A stretch of 64,000 nucleotides of DNA from Hypoxylon rubiginosum (Eukaryota; Ascomycota; Sordariomycetes; Xylariales; Hypoxylaceae): assembly GCA_902806565.1 (NCBI GenBank), contig CADCXA010000056.1:744001-808000 (forward strand), written 5' to 3'. Of the stretch, positions 1-10,010 are shown in pieces; the stretch's first letter is position 1, and each line of letters opens with the position of its first letter. Both the position numbers and the translations under genes were made by a program. Below the pieces are notes generated by a model. It was not told where the DNA came from. It did no database searches and worked only from the letters and a program-made list of their open reading frames with translations.

Positions 1-38
1 CACGTAAGATTCAGGAGAAGTAGAAAGAACAGTGGGAT

Positions 39-784
39 TTAACGAACATGCTTGGACGAGTAGAACCCGTGGTGGTGTTGCGGCGATGGTCCCGGCGAAA
101 CCGGGAATAACTCGTCGTTCATGGGTAGGTAGTTAGCCCAGGTGCCACATGGTTGGCCTCCGTGTGGTGGCTGGCCTTCTCGAGGTCTTGTTGAGGCGAG
201 GGAGGAGCGTCTGTCGCATGTTAGCAGTTGCTCATTGTCGATGAAGGAAATCAAATGCAATATCATACCCCAACCTTCGCGGAGCTCGCTTGTGCACCCG
301 CGTGACGAGGCGCCGGAGGAGGGCCCCGATCTTCAGGAGTAAACCCGAAGATGGGTGGAAGAGGGTGCCCGTAGCTCTTACCCCGTCGGGCGAGCTGCTC
401 TCGGCCCCCGTCGCCGTCGTCGGCGATCTCGGCTGCCGGCTTGGTCTTCATGTTGGCAATGTCTGCTGTGAGAGAGATCACCGCCGGGTGTTCAATAGGT
501 ACCCGGCAGCCGAAAGCTATGTCGTCAATCGGGATTGGTATATGCTTTTCGGAGCCGGTGCCCCGGTGGCATGTTGCGTTGGTCCCGGCGGACCGACCGT
601 TGGCGGTTGGACCACCACACGACAAGTGGAGGGTTTATGTAAATTATATGAGATTGGAGATCTGGCTCTAGAGGCGGCGGTTGTTGTAGCGGTTTACCGC
701 CGCCTCTAGCAGCATGAACTCGACACCGCCCGGAGAAGCCTCGGGCTGGGGAGGCACGCCGTTGGGGCCGGGGTTGTCGGACAT
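39..784 (-). CDS. Unresolved reverse-strand spliced gene, product unknown
   Basis: I do not recognise this gene and could not build a complete model. An ATG at 784 opens a 38-codon frame (starts MSDNPGPNGV) that stops near 668. Further along the same strand, 263-625 is an open Pro/Gly/Ala-rich frame. The best evidence for a gene is a textbook intron at 268..211 (58 bp): donor GTATGA, branch-like TGCTAAC, acceptor ACAG. After it, all three frames stop before position 39; the longest ends with SSKHVR. How the first ATG exon joins the middle exon is not clear, because no donor/acceptor pair I tried kept the frame. It may be a short disordered protein, a non-coding spliced transcript, or a decayed gene. 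Confidence 0.25.
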
Positions 785-2169
785 AGTGATGGCAAGCAGT
801 AAGAGAACTCGTGGCGGTTGGGTGGAGGTTAGAGATTATAGACCTGGTAGTCGAGTATGGTGCGGAGTCGACAGCCACAGCATCGGAGAACAGTGCGGGA
901 TACGGAAGCTGTAGAGGTAGCTAGGCCGATCCTCCATGGGATCGAGACATGTCAAGGCGCAAGAAGCAATGAGACGGCAATATAGATCGCCATCTCTGCA
1001 CTTCTCACGCCGAGGCCGCTCGATCCCATCACTCCACGTCCGGCCGGCGACACCAAAGTAGAAGTAGAAGAGCTAGGGATGACAGCCAGCCCGTGTGTAG
1101 GAGGATGGTAGACTTCACTTGTAGTTATAAGTTAGCAATTCACGATTTGACAATTTCTAGATGATATTTTGATAGCAACTTACAAGGGCTTAGGGAGCCA
1201 ATAAAGGGTTTAGTTAAGAAGCCCGCTTCTCCTGCGCTGACTGTCGACGAGCCAGACTGGCTTGTTAGAGAGAATTGTGCGACTGTCAAGGAAGTGTCGT
1301 CGATGGGACGATCATAGCGCGGTATTGGCCTGATTCGATTCATGAGTAAGAACCAAGAGCGAGCATCTCAGTGTAAGTGTTGAAATAACCGGCGTCAGCA
1401 CCAGAGATGTCCGCTGTGGGGCGCCACACCAGAAGACTGAACGGGATGGCTTTGGCGTTATTCATATGGTCTAACGAGGCAAATTCCTGCGTTGAGTTTC
1501 CCGACACTACCAGTATAGGACCTGGGTAGTCTATGAACCCACCATGGCTATGAGGTCCATAACTGATCTCCCTCCCCTGGGGTGTGTTGGTGAAGTAAGA
1601 TGTATGAAGAAGATTGGATGTGTGGAAGAGAGAGTTTGGAAGTAGTGTGTGTGGAAAGTAAGAACAATCTTGAATGCGATGATGGGAAAATTCAAAGGAA
1701 CCCAAGGGTAGTTTCAAGGTGTCGAGGTCAAGGAAGATATGACTCCATCTTGATAACCTTAGTCTTAAGGGAAGAGCCGATGTGTAGGTGCTGAGAGATA
1801 TAGGACAACATACCAAGCCGTGACGGCCATCGCTAGCCATGATGAATAGTGTTGTGCAATAGACAAGATGTTAATAGCATGGTAGGCCGCGCCCGCAGCG
1901 TACCATAGGAGATGGTGTTAGTTGATGCCAACCCAGAGAGACGCTCGGATGCTAGAAGTGCTGTGAGCTTCGACTTGGCTGTCATGACTCGGTATATGTT
2001 TGTCTTAGGATAGGTTTCGAGATATGGCCGCCGAATCCATAGTCGAAGACATGTTTCTTGGTGTGTTTTTTGCTTGTGAGAGCTTCGGTGTTGCCAGTGG
2101 CGAGAGTGTTTTTTCGTTTGTACATCGTGGGTGGAGCCTTTGCTCCTGCTCCTGCTTCTCAGTAGTGGG

Positions 2170-2249
2170 CTATTTTGCGAGCATATGCCCGTTAAGCTGT
2201 TTTCGAGCATACCCCGGTTAAGCTATTTTGCGAGCATATCCCAGCTAAG
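2170..2249. repeat. Three tandem copies of a 26-27 bp unit
   Basis: Units lie at 2170-2196, 2197-2222 and 2223-2249 with core TTGCGAGCATAT. Copies 1 and 3 differ by a few bases and copy 2 is diverged and one base shorter. It is an imperfect minisatellite in non-coding DNA. Confidence 0.85.
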
Positions 2250-2283
2250 CCCAAGGAGGTGTGGAGCCTTGATGATTTTCTAT

Positions 2284-2311
2284 GTAGTTTGTAGTTTGTA
2301 GTTTGTAGTAT
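2284..2311. repeat. Four copies of the 7-bp unit GTAGTTT
   Basis: Three perfect GTAGTTT units are followed by one GTAGTAT. It is a short tandem repeat next to the 27-bp repeat. Confidence 0.85.
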
Positions 2312-2703
2312 GTAGAGGGAGTGTAGAGAGAGTATATTGTAGGGGGAGTGAAGAGAGAGTATGCTGAGGAAGTGTACTAAGTGATGTCTTTTTTTTGTTC
2401 CTAACATCTTTCTTGGTGTAAAGTTATGGTGCCAATGTTGATGGACGTATGCTAACCATTTCTTGAGTATTAGAGTGTGTAAGTAGAGGAAAGTGGTTGC
2501 ATTCTCAGCTGTGCTATGGTGAAAGACCTGTACTTGGTTAGCACTCGCATATGTATTGCAACGATGAGCGAACAGCACTTGATGTGTTATCATGTGTGGA
2601 TTACCTTTATTCGGCGTGCATCACCACTCCTATGATGTGGGAGACAGCCTCGGTGAGTTCTGCTTTGCCATCTGCGTAGGATGAGAAGATGTAGGCGTTG
2701 GGT

Positions 2704-2753
2704 GTTTAGAGAAGAGAAAATATGGAATGTTTAGAGAAGAGAAAAGATGGAAA
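2704..2753. repeat. Direct tandem duplication of 25 bp
   Basis: Two adjacent copies (2704-2728, 2729-2753) both begin GTTTAGAGAAGAGAAAA and differ by two bases near the end. It looks like a recent local duplication. Confidence 0.85.
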
Positions 2754-2912
2754 GGTTTTTAGATTGTGCGTTCAAATATTTTTGTAATAAAATTTTTACG
2801 GTGCGTGTAATTCAAGACCGTTGACGGGCAACGGTTAGGCGGCAAGAGCGGATGCAGCAACCGCTGTGAGACGACACGTGAGATGCACAAGTATTCACCC
2901 AAGTATCGATAC

Positions 2913-2930
2913 GTACCTACATGTAGGTAC
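2913..2930. repeat. Perfect 18-bp palindrome built on GTACCTA/TAGGTAC
   Basis: GTACCTACATGTAGGTAC reads the same on both strands. The half-site GTACCTA/TAGGTAC recurs across the intergenic DNA of this window (for example near 13975-14100, 14155, 22332 and 22670). Confidence 0.8.
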
Positions 2931-3577
2931 TCGCAGTCAAAGCGCAAAAGTATTTTTAGCACCATACAAGTAAAAGTCGAGTAAGAGTTTCGTACAGCGG
3001 ACGTACCCTTGAGTACCTAAAATAGGGTAATATTAATAGGAGAGCATGTACACGAGACCTCAAAGAACAGAATGTCAAGGGAGCATTAATGGATATCAGT
3101 ACAAACACCAGCAAGAGAGTGTCGATAGTACAAATGGATAGGATCATAGCATGCATCCATAATAGCATGGCCAAGTAAGATCCTCGTAGCTGCTCGGAAC
3201 CCGGTCTGTACACATCAACTACAATACATCGCAGCAGGAGAGGCAGGGGCAGGAGAGGAATTTATTTCGTGATTGCCTCACTACATACAATCGAAGTTGA
3301 AGCTCTGATACAATGTTCGATCTTAGTAAAGTCGTATATGAATGTGCTATCCATGCATCACTTTCCAATAATTATTCATCGAGTTGGGGGTATCAACAAG
3401 CTTACTACGAAGTATGTAGGTACAGACTGGGGCAAACGGAGTTAATGTGCTGTACGAGCAATAAGATCGCTAACCCTCATCATTTCCATCATCTCTACTG
3501 ACAGCCAAAAGGGGTTCGTCTGTAGTACGGCCTATCTAATGCGAGACCGTGCTAGTAACTCGAGAATCCACTGACGA

Positions 3578-5122
3578 TCATGCCGAACTTTTCTGCACTC
3601 CAAGTGCCTGAAAACTGTTGATCAGGGGTGTGGCATTTGCCTGCGTGACGCGAAGGCGTAGCCTGCGTGTCTCGATAGGGGCGCTCAGCCTATCAATACG
3701 CTTGTACCCGATCGAGGTACCCGTGATAAGTGTCTTGTATGTGCCGTTTACAACACCATCAATCGTATATCCACCAATTCTCTGGCCGAGGGCGATATGC
3801 TCCTGCGTAATAAAGGCGTCGATGGAGTAGGTGCCACCCAGGTCAATTTCAAACCAGCCAGTTGTGTCCTCATCGTCTATCGCCCAAAACGTATTGATGT
3901 CACCGTCGAGCACGTTGGCCGGTCCGTAGAGCGTAGAGTTACCACTGCGGACGCTGCTTGTGTTTGTGCCAAGTCCCGGTGTAAGTAGCGCGCGGTTGAG
4001 AAACGCGTCACGCTGGGCTTTGAATTGCAATAAGACATCTAAGTCGCTTTGAACGATCTGCCCCGTAGTATCTGGAGGGACGTCAAGGAGCAAATTCACA
4101 CTCCGGCCGACTGACTGCAGATACATGCTCATTAAAGCATCTGCAGTCTTGGGATTCTCGGTCGAGTGGTAAAACCAGCCATCTCGTATGCGCGCATCGG
4201 CTTCAGCTGGGGTCCAATAGGAGCCATCGCGCACTCCGGTCTGGAGCTCTTCACCAGAGTAATGTGTCTCGTCCTGCGTCCTGCTGATGCAGTGCCAGTT
4301 CGTTACCACTGTCACCCCGTCCTCATTCCCTACCCAGCGGGCATCAACTCCTTGGTGACCCCACATGATCGCATCTGGCTGATACTCTCGGATAATATTG
4401 CGGAAGTCGGTCCAGTTGAACGTCTGTACGGTGTCGGACCCGCTGTTCCCGTCGAGCCATAACTCGGACACTTGGATTGGTGAACCATCATCTAATTGCA
4501 TCGTCACCAGCTCCGTCAATTGTTGGGCATAAAGCTCATTATAATCTCCAGGGGTATCGTCTCCGAAGATCTGCGGCTCATCATAGATAGTACTAGTCAA
4601 GTTCGGCTTCGGCATAGCTGGGTCGCGGTGTATGTCCCAGGGGGACAAGTAAATGCCGAATTTGATGCCATACTTCTTTGCAGAGGCGGCCGCAAGCTGT
4701 ACCACATCGGCGCTAAGACCTTCAGAAACACGATCCTTCGCCCACTTTCCGTTACCAATTTGATATGTCGTTGAATTCGTGCTCCAGAGCGCCATACCAT
4801 CGTGGTGCTTTGCCGTCAATATCATACCAGCCATGCCGGCATCCGCGAACGACTTGGCCCATTGATCTGTGTCTAATGCGGTCGGATTAAACACATCAGG
4901 GGTACTCTGGCTGACTCCCCATTCTTCATTAGTGAAGGTATTGGGTCCAAAGTGTACGAATGCGTAGTATTCTAGCTGATGCCATTCGAGCTGCTGAGGA
5001 GTTGGTGTCCGTAGATAGGCGGCGGGTGGAGCTTGAGCATACACTACGGCCGATAACCAACAGGCAATATTAACGAGCAGTGAAATCCATCGGGATGCTG
5101 AAGCAGTCCGCACTCTTGCCAT
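3578..5122 (-). CDS. Secreted alpha-L-fucosidase, GH29, with C-terminal discoidin-type domain
   Basis: A glycoside hydrolase family 29 enzyme that releases fucose from glycans outside the cell. The single-exon product is 514 residues from the ATG at 5122; the frame stays open upstream but without an ATG. The N-terminus is a signal peptide (hydrophobic SLLVNIACWLSAVVYA, cleavage near VYA-QA). The GH29 core covers roughly residues 40-375 with the motifs YYAFVHFGPNTF, TAKHHDGMALW and GIYLSPWD. ELWLDGNSG carries the family's catalytic nucleophile, Asp224. Residues about 395-505 look like an F5/8-type-C (discoidin) carbohydrate-binding domain (NVLDGDINTFWA, GWFEIDLGG). Sequence style fits the subfamily that cuts alpha-1,3/1,4-fucose, but specificity is inferred. 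It shares its upstream region with divergent mcr1. No disruption is seen. Confidence 0.9.
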   Translation of the reverse strand: MARVRTASASRWISLLVNIACWLSAVVYAQAPPAAYLRTPTPQQLEWHQLEYYAFVHFGPNTFTNEEWGVSQSTPDVFNPTALDTDQWAKSFADAGMAGMILTAKHHDGMALWSTNSTTYQIGNGKWAKDRVSEGLSADVVQLAAASAKKYGIKFGIYLSPWDIHRDPAMPKPNLTSTIYDEPQIFGDDTPGDYNELYAQQLTELVTMQLDDGSPIQVSELWLDGNSGSDTVQTFNWTDFRNIIREYQPDAIMWGHQGVDARWVGNEDGVTVVTNWHCISRTQDETHYSGEELQTGVRDGSYWTPAEADARIRDGWFYHSTENPKTADALMSMYLQSVGRSVNLLLDVPPDTTGQIVQSDLDVLLQFKAQRDAFLNRALLTPGLGTNTSSVRSGNSTLYGPANVLDGDINTFWAIDDEDTTGWFEIDLGGTYSIDAFITQEHIALGQRIGGYTIDGVVNGTYKTLITGTSIGYKRIDRLSAPIETRRLRLRVTQANATPLINSFQALGVQKSSA

Positions 5123-5937
5123 TGTCACAGTTGTGATGAGGCACCCCAAACGTATCTATAGGGGTGGTAACAATAGTCGCAGTGTACACTCGATGAAGTA
5201 AACTTTACCAGTAACTTTCTACTTGAGCAATCTAGCTACGTAGCAGTCAGATATATTTCCCGGGCTTCTCGTATCGGGCGGGGAATCTCTTTCGAGATTG
5301 CTCCCGAAAAGGCCCATAGCTGGTGATAGCTGGGGTGACATTTGCCGTATTCCGTTTCTGGAAGTTGTCTAACTTGGAAAGAAAGAAACCTTGAGTTATG
5401 GGATCCTCGGGGCATATGTTCGGTCAGGGGAGTTGTAATAGATATTAAACATGAACCAAAGAATTCTGCTAATCAGCTTTGAGATTGAAAGATTCGTGAT
5501 AGGGACCTTCTAAGGGGTTTTCCTAAAACTAACGGTATATCCAAAGGTCTCTAATCATAGCCTGCATCTTAATAACGTAAGACATGAGCCTCATTCTGTA
5601 TCCCTTGCTCAGGGGTTCTTTAACTGCTTCTTGGGACTTATTTATAAGCTGCTTTATCTGTGTTAAGGGGCTCTCGATTTCGCGTGCCGAAATCTCACAA
5701 TCTCACACAATCTTGCCCGCCATCTTGCACCATATCACGTGATGACGTCATCCTCTAGGATCATCCCATCGGCTGCTTTGGAGCTTGTCCGACCTTGTTG
5801 ACTGAACGACGGCACATCTTTTTTTCTCTCTCCCTTCTTAATCTTCAATCGACATCTAGGCCTGGAGACTCTACTCTCCGCCCAATTGAACCCCCTAACC
5901 ACCTCTATATTTGCTTCTTCCGGTCTCACATTGCAAG
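5123..5937. other. Divergent intergenic region between the fucosidase and mcr1
   Basis: This holds the promoters of both flanking genes. The only recognisable element is the E-box/CRE pair at 5735-5750. No other gene is seen. Confidence 0.6.
5735..5750. promoter_or_regulatory. TCACGTGA directly followed by TGACGTCA
   Basis: Two perfect 8-bp palindromes abut: TCACGTGA (Cbf1-type E-box) at 5735-5742 and TGACGTCA (CRE, bZIP-type site) at 5743-5750. They lie about 190 bp upstream of the mcr1 ATG and 610 bp upstream of the fucosidase ATG, so mcr1 is the likelier target. Binding is inferred from motif identity only. Confidence 0.5.
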
Positions 5938-7135
5938 ATGTTTGCCAGATCAGCAGTTCGCGCGGCCCAGCCGTTAAAGCGAGTAAGTACCTCAGCCAAT
6001 AGCTTCCGGAGCTCCGAGCTCCAAGCTCCAACGATTATAAGCTTCTTAGAGGCTAAGAACAGAGATACTTTTATCAATGGCAGTCAATTGAGTTCTAACT
6101 AGCGTCGTTCCATTATAGAACCTTCTATCGCGTACCTACGCTACCGAACCGGCCAAGAGCGGCTCCTCCAACACCCTTCTCTACACCTTAGGCGCCGCCG
6201 GCGTAGCGGGCGCCGGTTACTGGTACTTCGCGTCGTCGCCCTCTGGACAGGTCGCCGCTAAGGCTAAGGAGGCCGCTAGCGGCCCGCCGAAGAAGGCTTT
6301 CACCGGCGGCGACCAGGGCTTCATCTCGCTACTACTAAAGGACGTCGAGATTGTCAACCACAACACCAAGAAGTTCATCTTCCACCTACCTGAGGATGAC
6401 CAGGTGTCGGGAATGGCTGTCGCCAGTGCGCTCCTGACCCGATACCAATACGAGGAACAGAAGCCGGTGGTTCGGCCGTACACTCCTACGAGCGATGAGG
6501 GCAAGTTCATTCTGCCCCGGAGTTAAGGGAGAAGATATGTAAGCTAATATCCGATCCCGCATACAGACACCAAGGGATTCATCGAGCTCGTCGTGAAGAA
6601 GTACCCGAACGGCCCCATGTCGACGCACCTGCACGAGATGATACCCGGCCAGCGGCTCGACTTCAAGGGCCCGCTGCCCAAGTACCCGTGGACGGCCAAC
6701 AAGCACGACCACATCGCGCTGATCGCCGGCGGCACGGGCATCACGCCCATGTACCAGCTCTGCCGCGCCATCTTCAAGAACCCCGACGACAAGACCAAGG
6801 TGACGCTCGTCTTCGGCAACGTGTCCGAGGAGGACATCCTGCTCAAGCGCGAGTTCGCGGACCTCGAGAACACGTACCCGAACCGCTTCCGCGCCTTCTA
6901 CGTCCTCAACAGCCCGCCCAAGGAGTGGGTCGGCGCCAAGGGCTTCATCACCAAGGACCTGCTCAAGACCGTCCTGCCCGAGCCCAAGAGCGAGAACATC
7001 AAGGTCTTCGTCTGCGGCCCGCCCGGCCTGTACAAGGCCATCTCCGGCAACAAGGTCAGCCCGACGGACCAGGGCGAGCTCTCCGGCATCCTCCAGGAGC
7101 TGGGCTACTCGAAAGATCAGGTCTACAAATTCTAA
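5938..7135 (+). CDS. mcr1: Mitochondrial NADH-cytochrome b5 reductase (Mcr1)
   Basis: A flavoenzyme that passes electrons from NADH to cytochrome b5 or other small acceptors. It is anchored in the outer membrane or intermembrane space of mitochondria. Three exons: 5938-5982, 6119-6500 and 6567-7135, giving 331 residues, the usual family length. The N-terminus is Arg/Ala-rich and lacks acidic residues, a mitochondrial presequence type, followed by a membrane segment at about residues 33-52. RPYTPTSDE (from residue 134) is the FAD-binding RxYT motif. [10 protein letters not shown] and VCGPPGL are the NAD-binding motifs. Intron 1 (5983-6118) is GT-AG. Intron 2 (6501-6566, 66 bp) begins GCAAGT and ends ACAG: joined at these sites it gives SDE-D-TKGF exactly as in the family, and no GT donor does so. 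Exon 3 is strongly GC-rich at third positions. Confidence 0.93.
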
Positions 7136-8227
7136 GTTTGGAGCGTGCGAGTTATAGACTATCTGATGAGCGCGAATGCGTCAACATTGCAATTGGCGCT
7201 TCCCCTTTTGCGCGAGTTGGACTGTTAGACTTAGCGGGATAGATGGAGTCTGTTTCTTCAAAACATAGCCCATCGAATTGTACTCTGTAGCCCACCTCCC
7301 ATAGGATTGACTGCTAAAGAAAAAAATAGTTTACGGCGTCTACTTTGTGTTCTATGCTCTCGGTGATCTATTTGTGTCGCTGCCCATCTCCTCTCGCGTT
7401 CGCATTTCGGAGCACGCTCCCTTTCCCAATGATGCGACTTGCTAATTTGCTGACCAATCCCTTAACATGGTGTCTACTCTCATGGAAGGGCTAGAACAAT
7501 GATGGCATAATGACCTTACCAATAGAACCGCCAAAAATCGTACCGGGTCGAGCTCTTTCGAGATACCCAGGCCGGCCCGGGCCAGCCTCACTCAACTCTT
7601 TCCCGTAAGCTCAGCGATGCATTGCATGTCGAGACAGCCCGGTGATCTCGGTGATGCACCCCAAAGGGAGTAGGTACTTCGTAAAGGGGGAACCTTTGGA
7701 GGTGCAGGTTCATCACGAATCTAGGCTCTTGCAAGATCTTTACTCACTCATTCCCATGACCTGCGATACGACGGCGAAGGATGGCACAGCAGCAAACGAC
7801 GCTCTCACCCGGTTCGCCTTTATTTATCTTATTTAAACGCCTGACGCCACCATACGACGTTAGAATGCGACGCAGAGGATAGAGACATCTAGATCTAGAC
7901 CCAGACTCAGCAGATGAGGAAAAAAATCAAAATAAAACTGTGCGACTGGGATGGTAGGTAATAATAGGCCCGTACGCATCAGCTGCAATATCGTTTTTCG
8001 TGAGGTCCGCAAATGAATATGAAGGTCTCCGGCGGCGATGTTGCTTAGCACGCACTTACGAAATATTAGTTTTTACGTACGAGATACGACGATGACAGCA
8101 GCGCCCGTGTGCTCGAGGTCCGACGAAGGTGTTTTTTACAGAGTGCCCCGATGCAATCCAAGACGGGAGCAGCCGCCAGCCCAGACATTACACACGAGCC
8201 TCCGAGGCGGTAAAAAAAAGAAGGCAG

Positions 8228-8228
8228 G

Positions 8229-8265
<37 letters not shown>
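8228..8265. repeat. TG dinucleotide microsatellite
   Basis: About 19 TG units with one interruption (GCG) near the left end. Confidence 0.9.
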
Positions 8266-8269
<4 letters not shown>

Positions 8270-8880
8270 AGTAAAACGTACGCATGCAATGGCACAGCTT
8301 GTCCGTCGAGAATATCCCGGTGCTCTCGATCGCGCAAATGAGGCAGTAATTTAAAAAGCTGCGTCCGAGCTGATGAGTCCTCGTCGATCCTGGTATTCCC
8401 GACGCAACAGCTGCTCGCCGGCGTCGGGCAAAGCTCTAGACGCTCCTATCGCAACACACCAGCCCCCTGATGCCTTCAGGAGCGGTTAATATATGCCGTG
8501 CGACGCAGCGCCCAGGCCGACAACGTGCTTGCTAAGCGACTTCTCAAAGTAAGGGGGAGAGAGATATTGAGTCAAACGCCAGCCAGCCCGCCTCTTTTTT
8601 TTTTTTCCATCGTCTCCGCGCATAACACCAAGCAAAGCTAGCCGCTTTCCTACGCTACGGCTCTACCGACATTCTCTCTGCCGGCTAAAACGTACCCAGG
8701 ATCCGCCACCGACATCTGGCCGACAACGAAGCTGGGCCGCGATTCCATATATTAGGTACGCACACAAATACCTGGGTACACGACCCATCTTGCTAGGTAC
8801 AACCCCTGGAAATCGGGCGATTTCGATCCATGGTTCCCACGTGCGAGGGGGGAAGCTGGGGGCGGCGACGGAGGACCGCC

Positions 8881-8924
8881 ATTGGCTGGTCGCCATTGGT
8901 CGCCATTGGTTACACAATGATTGG
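8881..8924. promoter_or_regulatory. Cluster of four ATTGG (inverted CCAAT) boxes
   Basis: ATTGG starts at 8881, 8895, 8905 and 8920. The second and third lie in a 10-bp tandem repeat of CGCCATTGGT. CCAAT boxes bind the HAP complex in fungi. The nearest annotated start downstream is more than 1 kb away, so the target is unclear. Confidence 0.35.
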
Positions 8925-10010
8925 CGACATCAGCCTGCCGATTGACGAAATGACTCGTCTAATTTATTCTCCGGATTTGAAAAAGAATAGAAATCTTTTA
9001 TCGCGGACGCAGATCCGGGGGTGGTATAGGTATGGGCAACTCTGCTAAGGGGGGCCACTCTCCTTCGATCCAGGTGGATCTTGATGCCATCCATCTTGAC
9101 CCGGGGAAAGGATTGCGGGAGCAAGCGTCGCATCGAGGCGAATTTAACCAGCCGCGTTCCGTTCACTTAGCAAGACGCGTGGAAGGTCGAAAAGAAGCTT
9201 TTCTTCGTCTGGCATAAGGGGCTTCTACTTAGTAAGAAGTACCTGTTCGATGGGTAGAGTCGGATATTATCTTCGTTTATTTTGGTCTGTATGTACATGT
9301 ACAATTGAAGGCGTCAATATTTGCACCCTGGCGGACGATGCAATCGGTTAGAAAAGGGGTAGGCCATCTCAAGTTGAAATGACGCTATTACTCGCTCAGT
9401 AAATAATGTTAGCACGGGCCTAAGGGGACGAGCCGGGAGTTTAGATGCCTCTAAGACAACCTTGAATATAAGCTCAGCGTCAGTTTACGCCGGCACGGAT
9501 TGAGTTGAGCTTGTCATGTTGGTATATGCAGGAACCGATGTGGCACTGGGTTGCGCCCTGTTTGTACCTTAATTATGGTGTATTATAGAAGAGACAAGAA
9601 CCCGTTGAGGCCTATTGGTTGCGAGAACGTGGTTTCAAGATCGGTAAGATAAAAATCTTGAGTTGAGATGAAATGCTGTTTCTAGTTTTCTTGCAAAATT
9701 ATTGGTTTTTGCATTAGTATGACGTCAGTGCCGTTTCGTCGGAGCTAAGTGTCCGGGTGCGTTGGACATTGGACGGACATCGTCATCGCACAAGTCACCA
9801 AGCTGTCTACCTGTAAAATCATGCAAACCAAAATTTTACAATTCAACGTTTCTATGTCCTCGTTATGGTCTGTTTTCCTGGAGTTCTCAACTACGTGATT
9901 TGTGCTATAGAATCTGCTCAGTCTGAATCTGCCTCTGTACTTTTTCTATAGTATGATTGGAAAGGATACGTTACGCTGGGATATCATTCATCGAGGGTCA
10001 CTTGGAAAAA

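Larger units (their letters stand above)
785..3577. other. Gene-poor intergenic stretch
   Basis: No protein I can support. Several open frames of 60-166 codons occur on both strands but show no family motif, and their translations are rich in Ser/His/Leu of the kind seen in non-coding DNA. The stretch carries the short tandem repeats and the palindrome listed separately. Confidence 0.5.
7136..10010. other. Intergenic stretch, no gene supported
   Basis: Short open frames only, none with a recognisable motif. The stretch holds a TG dinucleotide repeat (8228-8265), four inverted CCAAT boxes near 8881-8924, and a perfect CRE palindrome TGACGTCA at 9720-9727, about 290 bp upstream of the next gene. 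Confidence 0.5.
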
